From Methylacidiphilum kamchatkense Kam1 (GTDB lineage: Bacteria > Verrucomicrobiota > Verrucomicrobiia > Methylacidiphilales > Methylacidiphilaceae), in the NCBI RefSeq assembly GCF_007475525.1, contig NZ_CP037899.1, positions 1,178,001 to 1,242,000 of the forward strand: 64,000 nt of DNA, in the 5' to 3' direction. The position numbers and the translations under genes were made by a program. Within the stretch, counting starts at the first letter, position 1; each line of letters opens with the position of its first letter. Positions 58,323 to 64,000 of this stretch are shown in pieces. Under the pieces are notes generated by a model. The model was not told where the DNA came from. It did not search any database and worked only from the letters and a program-made list of their open reading frames with translations.

Positions 58323-58975
58323 TTATTCCAAAGGAGAAGAGGGTTCAGAAAATAGGAAGCTACAGCAATAGCTCCCATAAGATCTATCCTCAATACGTCG
58401 CACAGGCACGCCTAAAACTTTTTCAAACATTCTCCTTTCGAATTTTTTTATCACTGGATACTTATCTAACAGCGCTACAAGAGGATGATGATATTCTATG
58501 ATTTTTAGCTCTTCCCCTTCCTCAATAACAAGCTTACCCATATAACCCCTTTCTTCTCTAAAACTCAGTAATTCTTTAGCTTTATCCACTAAGCTCAACG
58601 CACTGACAGCCTGACTCAGATGTTCCCCCTCCGTTCTATATATCCAATGGATCAGTCGATCAACCGCTAAGGACCCATAAATGGATTCTATAGCTCTTAG
58701 CAGCTGCTCAGTAAAAGAAGAACAATCTTTAGGGAAAAAAATGTCCGCTTTCTCCGTTAAGCAATAAACAATTTCTGGTCTTCCTACAGATTTCTGCCTT
58801 TTACGAGTTTCTAAAAATCCTTCCTTTTCTAGGGCTGCACAATGTTGTTTGACTCCCATGTACGAAAGATTGATTTTTTAGTCAGTTCCCCTATGGAAAG
58901 TCCAGGGTTTATCTTCAATTCAAAAAGAATATTATAACGAGAATCTTTTATCAAATTGGATAAAAGGCTATTCAT
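58323..58975 (-). CDS. SufR/ArsR-like HTH regulator, frameshifted
   Basis: The N-terminus (MNSLLSNLIKDSRYNILFELK, LSIGELTKK) is in another frame from the rest (MGVKQHCAALEKEGF, GRPEIVYCLTEKADIFFP); the break is at a T6 tract (58874-58879). One extra base yields LTKKINLSYMGVKQHC and a 217-residue winged-helix regulator with the SufR architecture. The SufR iron-sulfur cysteines are largely absent (EYHHPLV in place of NCP). It is divergent from serA with a 196-base gap and could regulate it or itself. Probable base-calling error. Confidence 0.7.
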
Positions 58976-59171
58976 ACTGTTTAAAGCTACATTGGAATTG
59001 CATTGCAAAAATATTTGCTTAATAAAGCGATCTTTTTTTATTGAAAAAATTTAAAAAAAAAGAAATGCTTTTATTCTTCTCTCTCTTTCAATGAATTTTT
59101 CTATGAAAAAGTGCAAATAACTTTTTAACAAATTCAATGTATTCTTAATGAATTTCAATGAGTAAATTATT

Positions 59172-60767
59172 ATGACTATTCCATATCATATCCTTATCGC
59201 TGACCCTATTTCCAAAAAAGGGATTCTTGAATTAGAAGCTTCTGGGCAAATTAGAATAGACGAAAAATATGGCTTAAAAGAACCCGATCTTCTCTCCATC
59301 ATTTCTGAATACGACGGAGTGATTGTCCGCAGTCAGACAAAGATAACTCGAAAAGTTCTCGAGGCAGGAAAAAAGCTAAAGGTCATTGGGAGAGCGGGTG
59401 TAGGTATTGATAATGTCGATGTCGAGGCAGCAACAGAAAATGGGATAGTAGTGATGAACACCCCCGGAGGCAATACGATTGCTACAGCCGAACATACCTT
59501 CTCCCTGCTTCTTGCTCTTGCCAGAAATGTGCCCCAAGCCCATGCCTCCATGCAACGTGGGGAATGGAAACGAAAAAATTTTGAAGGCATCGAGCTTTTT
59601 GGAAAGGTCCTAGGCATTATTGGACTTGGGAGAGTTGGAATGGAAGTAGCTAAACGAGCCCTTGCCTTTGGGATGAAAGTTAAATGCTTCGATCCCTACC
59701 TCTCACCCACGAAGGTGAAAAATTTGCAAGTGGAACTTGTCAACAATTTGGAAGAGCTCTTTTTTGATTTGGATTTTCTTTCCCTTCATGTCCCTCTTAC
59801 CTCTGAAACCGAAGGGATCATCAACAAGGAAAACTTAAAAAAATGCAAACAGGGAATCAGGCTCATCAATTGCGCCCGAGGTGGGCTAATTCGGATTGAA
59901 GACTTGCTGGAGCTGCTTAAATCAGGATGGGTAGCAGGCGCCGCACTCGATGTCTATGACCCTGAACCTCCGCCAGCTGACTTTCCTCTCCGCGGACTGC
60001 CGAATGTCATTCTCACCCCGCATCTGGCTGCATCCACAGTCGAAGCACAGGAAAATGTTGGGACCGAAATCGCAAGCATGATCATAGACTTCCTTTGCCA
60101 TGGCATAATCCGGAATGCTGTTAATGTGCCGAGTGTTGATCCGAAAGTGCTTTCTATTCTTAGTCCTTACATGGCACTGGGCGAAAAGCTGGGATTTTTT
60201 ATGAGCCAATGGATTCCCAACCGAATTGACGAGCTGATTATCTATTTCTCTGGAAAAATCAATGAATATGATACAAGCCCGCTGACTCGTGCTGTTTTAA
60301 AGGGATATTTGCGAAAAGTCGCTGGCAAAGAAGTCAACGAGGTCAACGTCATGTTCTTGATCAATACCCTCGGCATCACTGTCAAAGAAGTCAAAATGAG
60401 TAGTGCCGGAGAGTTCACTGAGATTATTGGCGTTGAAGCCAAAACTGATGGACTTGTCTTTCAAGCTGCCTCAACTTTCTACGGGAAGTCACACAGACTC
60501 GTGCAACTCAATTTCAATCCCATTGAAGCCTCTATGGAGGGGATTCTTCTATTGCTAGAAAACAAAGACAGGCCAGGAATCGTTGGCAAAGTTGGGACTA
60601 TCCTTGGAGAACACGCCGTCAATATTGCAGCGATGTCGCTTGCCCGAGCAAAGGCCCAAGAAAAGGCAATTAGCATACTTAACTTAGACAACGTACCTAG
60701 TCCTGAAGTCTTAGCTCAAATACGCAATACGGAGGATATTTATAATGTGCGGTTAATTTCTCTATGA
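59172..60767 (+). CDS. serA: D-3-phosphoglycerate dehydrogenase
   Basis: A 531-residue enzyme of serine synthesis. It has an N-terminal substrate/NAD-binding domain (GRAGVGIDNVDVEAA, GIIGLGRVGMEVA with the NAD motif, INCARGGLI, and the LTPHLAASTVEA His motif), an intermediate domain and a C-terminal ACT domain (LLLLENKDRPGIVGKVGTIL). This is the long form with allosteric serine binding. In a methylotroph, serine synthesis is also linked to C1 assimilation, though Methylacidiphilum types fix CO2. Confidence 0.95.
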   Translation: MTIPYHILIADPISKKGILELEASGQIRIDEKYGLKEPDLLSIISEYDGVIVRSQTKITRKVLEAGKKLKVIGRAGVGIDNVDVEAATENGIVVMNTPGGNTIATAEHTFSLLLALARNVPQAHASMQRGEWKRKNFEGIELFGKVLGIIGLGRVGMEVAKRALAFGMKVKCFDPYLSPTKVKNLQVELVNNLEELFFDLDFLSLHVPLTSETEGIINKENLKKCKQGIRLINCARGGLIRIEDLLELLKSGWVAGAALDVYDPEPPPADFPLRGLPNVILTPHLAASTVEAQENVGTEIASMIIDFLCHGIIRNAVNVPSVDPKVLSILSPYMALGEKLGFFMSQWIPNRIDELIIYFSGKINEYDTSPLTRAVLKGYLRKVAGKEVNEVNVMFLINTLGITVKEVKMSSAGEFTEIIGVEAKTDGLVFQAASTFYGKSHRLVQLNFNPIEASMEGILLLLENKDRPGIVGKVGTILGEHAVNIAAMSLARAKAQEKAISILNLDNVPSPEVLAQIRNTEDIYNVRLISL

Positions 60768-60808
60768 TTTCCTTTGTTCTTTAAAAGGAATAATGCTAGA
60801 GTTTTCTT

Positions 60809-61192
60809 GTGAAACGTATCGCAGGCTCATTATGCTTCCTTTTCTTTGTAAGCATCCCCTTTTTGCTTCCTGCAGCCAATACGCAGAAAGGTGATCCTGA
60901 AATTTCTCAGGCTAAAAAAATTGAAAAGAAACCAAAACCAATTCCTATCAAGCCCGCGCCAGAAAAGGCAAAAAAAGCCCCTACCCTTCTTCCTCCCCGG
61001 GCTACGGGCATTATTCCTGAAGGAATAAGACAAGGGCCTCAAATTATTAATCCATTGGCTCCCAAAGAAATGGGATATGGACAAAAGTTCATGGCTAAGG
61101 ATCCAAGACAGCCTCATCCTACGTGGACGATTAATAGCACAGAGGTCATGACTCCCGGAGGAGGACTCGAACTGTTTACATGGGAATGGTAA
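60809..61192 (+). CDS. Small exported proline- and lysine-rich protein
   Basis: A 127-residue protein from GTG 60809 with a signal peptide (KRIAGSLCFLFFVSIPFLLPAA), a central Lys/Pro-rich linker (KKPKPIPIKPAPEKAKK) and a C-terminal part ending GGGLELFTWEW. No family recognised. Its 3' end overlaps the DUF488 gene by 13 bases, so the pair is probably cotranscribed after serA (41-base gap). Confidence 0.65.
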   Translation: MKRIAGSLCFLFFVSIPFLLPAANTQKGDPEISQAKKIEKKPKPIPIKPAPEKAKKAPTLLPPRATGIIPEGIRQGPQIINPLAPKEMGYGQKFMAKDPRQPHPTWTINSTEVMTPGGGLELFTWEW

Positions 61193-61554
61193 AAAAAATT
61201 CGCATTAAGCGCGTTTACGAGGAGCCTTCTGCACAAGATGGCTACAGGGTCCTTGTTGATAGGTTATGGCCCAGGGGAATGCAAAAAGAACAATTAAAAA
61301 TCGATTTTTGGGCAAAAGAATGGGCTCCTTCGGATGAATTGCGAAAATGGTTTGCCCACGATCCTCAAAAATGGGAGGCATTTTCGAAAAAGTATGTAGA
61401 AGAACTTACTAGTAAAGAAAATGCCATCAAAGAGCACCTAAGCAATTGCCCTTCCCCAACTGTTACTCTCCTCTACAGTGCTAAAGACAGGTTGCATAAT
61501 CAGGCAGTCGTTTTAAAATCTTTTATTGAATCAAAACTCAAAGATAATGCCTAA
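61180..61554 (+). CDS. DUF488 (YeaO-like) protein
   Basis: A 124-residue protein with the family pattern IRIKRVYEEPSAQDGYRVLVDRLWPRG, then FWAKEWAPSDELRKWFAHDP. Function is unknown in general. Starts at 61180 and 61186 (second Met) are both plausible. It converges on the HAD gene with a 4-base overlap of coding ends. Confidence 0.88.
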   Translation: MGMVKKIRIKRVYEEPSAQDGYRVLVDRLWPRGMQKEQLKIDFWAKEWAPSDELRKWFAHDPQKWEAFSKKYVEELTSKENAIKEHLSNCPSPTVTLLYSAKDRLHNQAVVLKSFIESKLKDNA

Positions 61555-62255
61555 GCAGGATTAAGAAGCGAATCGAGCAGGGAAACATTAAGCCTAGATA
61601 TGTCAGCCGTTACAAAGACTGCTCCTTTGAAATCTGCACACGCCGTATAATCATTAGGAACGGCAACACATTTTATCCCTGCTTTCAATGCGCAACGTAA
61701 CCCGTTCATCGAATCTTCTATGGCAATCACCTGTTCTGCTCCTAAGCCCAGCTCTTCTAGACATTTCCTATAAAGGGGGGAGTCTGAAGCTGTTTTTGTT
61801 CCAGCTCGTCTTCCTAGAATAGGATGAATATGAGGCCTTAATTCAGACAGATGACGAACAAGAAAGGCTTCGATTTGTTCTTCAATAGAAGTAGAAACAA
61901 TAGCAATAGCTATTCTCTCCTGCACGGCTTGCCCGATTAATTCCTTTATTCCTTCTCTTAGGCGTGCCTTATCGACATGTTTTTCAATATAAAGTTTTTT
62001 TTTCGTTTCAGCCCAAAGATTCGATACTTTTTTTAATTCTTCCTCCGCTACCGAAGGATACAATTGTTTATAAGCATACTCCATCCTTGCTTGATTACCA
62101 GGCAATTCCAGCAGAGCTATAAATTCTTCCCAAGACCATTGGATAGGTATACCGAGTGTTCTAAATGCTTCATTGCATGCAGGCAGATGGGCTTCCTTTT
62201 CGCTGAAGGCAATCGTTCCATCAAAATCAAAAATGATTGCTTTTAGCCTGCGCAT
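61551..62255 (-). CDS. HAD-superfamily hydrolase, beta-phosphoglucomutase-like
   Basis: A 234-residue protein with the nucleophile motif DFDGT (DFDGTIAFSE), motif II IVSTS, and motif III/IV around AIEDSMNGLRCALKAG. The cap region and ED-S pattern put it near CbbY/phosphoglucomutase-like phosphatases; CbbY-type enzymes remove inhibitors of RuBisCO, which would fit an autotrophic methanotroph, but this is inference. It follows the histidine phosphatase gene by 15 bases. Confidence 0.85.
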   Translation of the reverse strand: MRRLKAIIFDFDGTIAFSEKEAHLPACNEAFRTLGIPIQWSWEEFIALLELPGNQARMEYAYKQLYPSVAEEELKKVSNLWAETKKKLYIEKHVDKARLREGIKELIGQAVQERIAIAIVSTSIEEQIEAFLVRHLSELRPHIHPILGRRAGTKTASDSPLYRKCLEELGLGAEQVIAIEDSMNGLRCALKAGIKCVAVPNDYTACADFKGAVFVTADISRLNVSLLDSLLNPA

Positions 62256-62270
62256 GCACTTACTAATCTT

Positions 62271-62873
62271 TTAGCAAATGGAAAGGCACTTTTCAATGGC
62301 CTTTGAAGATACAATAGATAGGTTTTGGGGCAACGTTGTTTCGATAATTTCTTTTTTGAAATGATTTAGCTCTAACCCTTGAAGCGCGCATCGTAAAAGG
62401 GAGCATACATACTTATGGAGAATGACCAGAACATTCTTCTCCTCGTCATTTTCTTTATAAATAGTAAGGATGGTGCTAAGAATCCTCCTTTGTGCTGTAA
62501 ACACATCTTCTTTACTGCCAGGAACCAGAGGCACTTTCCTTGGATCTTCCATCCATTGCAGGTATAAAGAAGGGATTTGAGCAGAAAGTTCTAGAGCTGT
62601 TTTCCCTTCCCACTCCCCCATATCCATTTCCAATAGCCCATCTCTTGTTTCGTAGGGTACCTGCAGAGCGGCGGCATAGATTGCAGCTGTCTGCTTTCCT
62701 CTTGTCAAAGGACTCGCATAAATTTTACCAATCTTCAATGCTTCCAGGAAGCCGACATTCGTTTTTGCTTCTTCAATCCCAATTTCACATAAAGGAATAT
62801 CCGTACGACCCTGAATTCTGTGCTCTAGATTCCAAGCAGTCTTACAATGCCGCGCCAAATAGAGATTTCCCAT
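62271..62873 (-). CDS. Histidine phosphatase (phosphoglycerate mutase-like)
   Basis: A 200-residue protein of the histidine phosphatase fold. The RHG motif is RHC here (LARHCKTAWN), with the catalytic His kept. Other elements are QGRTDIPLCEIG, ASPLTRGKQTA and the acid-base region EMDMGEWEG; the second His may be in ILHKYV. The RHG-to-RHC change is found in some active members. The substrate is unknown. It precedes the HAD gene and follows transketolase on the same strand. Confidence 0.85.
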   Translation of the reverse strand: MGNLYLARHCKTAWNLEHRIQGRTDIPLCEIGIEEAKTNVGFLEALKIGKIYASPLTRGKQTAAIYAAALQVPYETRDGLLEMDMGEWEGKTALELSAQIPSLYLQWMEDPRKVPLVPGSKEDVFTAQRRILSTILTIYKENDEEKNVLVILHKYVCSLLRCALQGLELNHFKKEIIETTLPQNLSIVSSKAIEKCLSIC

Positions 62874-62922
62874 CTTATTAAAGAATATAGGCCTCTTGAA
62901 CTCAAGGACTTGTCCAATAACC

Positions 62923-64000
62923 CTATGGTAGTTTTCCTAAGGATCGAATGGCTGCTTCCATAACCTTCTCAGCAGTAATCCCAAACTGCTGATAGATCAC
63001 TTTATAGGGTGCCGAGGCTCCGAAATGATCTAAGCCTACTACCTCTCCCTCGAGTCCAACCCATTTGTTCCATGCGAGTGTTGCTCCAGCTTCCACCGCT
63101 ACCCTAGCCCGAATCCGTGATGGAATCACCTCTTCGATATACTGCGCAGGTTGTCGAAGGAATAGATCCCAAGAAGGCATAGAAACGACTCTTGTAGGGA
63201 TTTGTTTTTGTGCCAGTAGTTGTTGAGCTTCCAAAGCAATATGTACCTCTGAACCAGTTCCAATCAAAATGACCCGAAAGTCAGCCATATCCGAAAGAAC
63301 ATATGCTCCATACCTAGCTCCAGAACTAGGAGCATACTTGGATCGATCAAGTACAGGCAAAGCTTGCCTGGTCAGGACCAGGGCAGTCGGCCCATCTGTT
63401 CTTTCTAAAGCTACTTTCCAACCTTCCACTGTTTCTGCGGCATCACAAGGTCTGAATACCGTCATATTCGGTATGGCCCGAAGAGCGGTAAGCTGTTCGA
63501 CAGGCTGATGGGTTGGCCCATCCTCCCCTAAACCTATGCTATCATGAGTGAAAATGTAAATTACAGGCAGTTTCATCATTGCAGCCAATCTCATGGTGGG
63601 TCTCATGTAATCCGAAAAGATAAGGAAGGTCCCACCATATGGTCTTATTCCCTTATGCAAAGCCATCCCACTCATTATTGCTGCCATCCCATGTTCTCTG
63701 ACTCCATAATGAATATACCTGCCTGCATAATTCCCTTTAGTAATATCCTTTGCTTCTTTCGGTTTGGTATTGTTTGAAGGAGTCAAATCAGCAGAACCCC
63801 CAATGAGGGAGTCAACTTTAGAGAAAATGGCATTAATCACACTACCAGAAGCAGCCCGTGTAGCAATCGGTTTATCTAAGGGGAAAGTTGGCAAATCTTT
63901 ATCCCACCCTTCCGGCAGCTCATTCTTTAATGCTTTCTCTAGCTCCAAAGCCTCTTTTGGATACTTTTTGGAATAGCTCTCATAGAGCTCGAGCCACTGT
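62923..64000 (-). CDS. tkt: Transketolase, C-terminal part (runs off the window)
   Basis: The frame is open to the window edge; the visible 358 or so residues are the pyrimidine-binding and C-terminal domains. Markers are ATRAASG, GGSADLTPSN, YIHYGVREHGMAAIMSGMALH, FSDYMRPTMRLAAMM, FTHDSIGLGEDGPTHQPVEQL and the VALERTDGPTALVLTRQ tail. It serves the pentose phosphate/Calvin-Benson pathways. The N-terminal TPP-binding half is beyond position 64000. The histidine phosphatase and HAD genes follow on the same strand. Confidence 0.95.
   Translation of the reverse strand, partial: QWLELYESYSKKYPKEALELEKALKNELPEGWDKDLPTFPLDKPIATRAASGSVINAIFSKVDSLIGGSADLTPSNNTKPKEAKDITKGNYAGRYIHYGVREHGMAAIMSGMALHKGIRPYGGTFLIFSDYMRPTMRLAAMMKLPVIYIFTHDSIGLGEDGPTHQPVEQLTALRAIPNMTVFRPCDAAETVEGWKVALERTDGPTALVLTRQALPVLDRSKYAPSSGARYGAYVLSDMADFRVILIGTGSEVHIALEAQQLLAQKQIPTRVVSMPSWDLFLRQPAQYIEEVIPSRIRARVAVEAGATLAWNKWVGLEGEVVGLDHFGASAPYKVIYQQFGITAEKVMEAAIRSLGKLP

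Overview
The window is about 41% GC by eye and codes densely on both strands. It reads as chromosome of a methylotrophic Verrucomicrobium of the Methylacidiphilum type (inferred from gene content, not from a database search). The pointers are a complete pqqABCDE cluster, an NAD-dependent formate dehydrogenase (fdsGBAD), a PQQ-associated beta-propeller protein, GreA with a long N-terminal extension as in Chlamydiae, a truncated haemoglobin, and an HpnN-like RND exporter. No phage, insertion sequence, CRISPR array, rRNA or tRNA gene was seen; the only stable RNA gene recognised is tmRNA.

Layout. 1-5264: exported proteins of unknown role (an 825-aa helical protein coupled to a glycine-rich lipoprotein, an anchored methyltransferase, a secreted barrel-like protein). 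5471-9256: dihydrolipoyl dehydrogenase, then glnB behind a near-consensus sigma-54 promoter, then glnA. 9257-15301: a gap, a glycosyltransferase, PAP2 phosphatase, a degenerate cysteine-desulfurase homologue, a DUF4013-like membrane protein, a HIT protein and nrdR. 15440-18211: yceD-rpmF-plsX-fabH. 18208-22611: M42 aminopeptidase, purF-purM, and tmRNA on the minus strand. 22975-29680: a small membrane protein, truncated globin, HNH nuclease, RND exporter, L,D-transpeptidase, DUF4870 protein and alkyl-purine glycosylase. 29750-39710: the C1 block, with fdsGBAD and the propeller gene on the minus strand and pqqABCDE on the plus strand. 39896-50084: a small exported protein, fused indolepyruvate:ferredoxin oxidoreductase, glyS, an AsmA-like protein, endonuclease IV and a glutaredoxin-like protein. 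50085-55974: a TonB-dependent receptor, uracil-DNA glycosylase, a cytidine-deaminase-fold protein, and a SAM-I riboswitch followed by a threonine-synthase-like enzyme, a sulfur carrier and a NIL-domain protein. 56024-64000: FmdB-like protein, long GreA, a SufR-like regulator, serA, small genes and the 3' part of transketolase.

How the genes fit. PQQ is the cofactor of methanol dehydrogenase and the formate dehydrogenase finishes C1 oxidation, so the central 10 kb is a methylotrophy block. The SAM-riboswitch operon is best explained as a methionine route that diverts O-phosphohomoserine to homocysteine with a thiocarboxylated carrier protein (MetM/MetO type), not as ordinary threonine synthesis; this is the most interesting system here.

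Data quality. Seven otherwise well-conserved genes (glycosyltransferase, M42 peptidase, RND exporter, fdsB, pqqB, glyS, SufR-like regulator) are each broken by one missing base in a homopolymer. Adding one base restores a full-length family member every time, so I treat them as probable base-calling errors and annotate whole spans.
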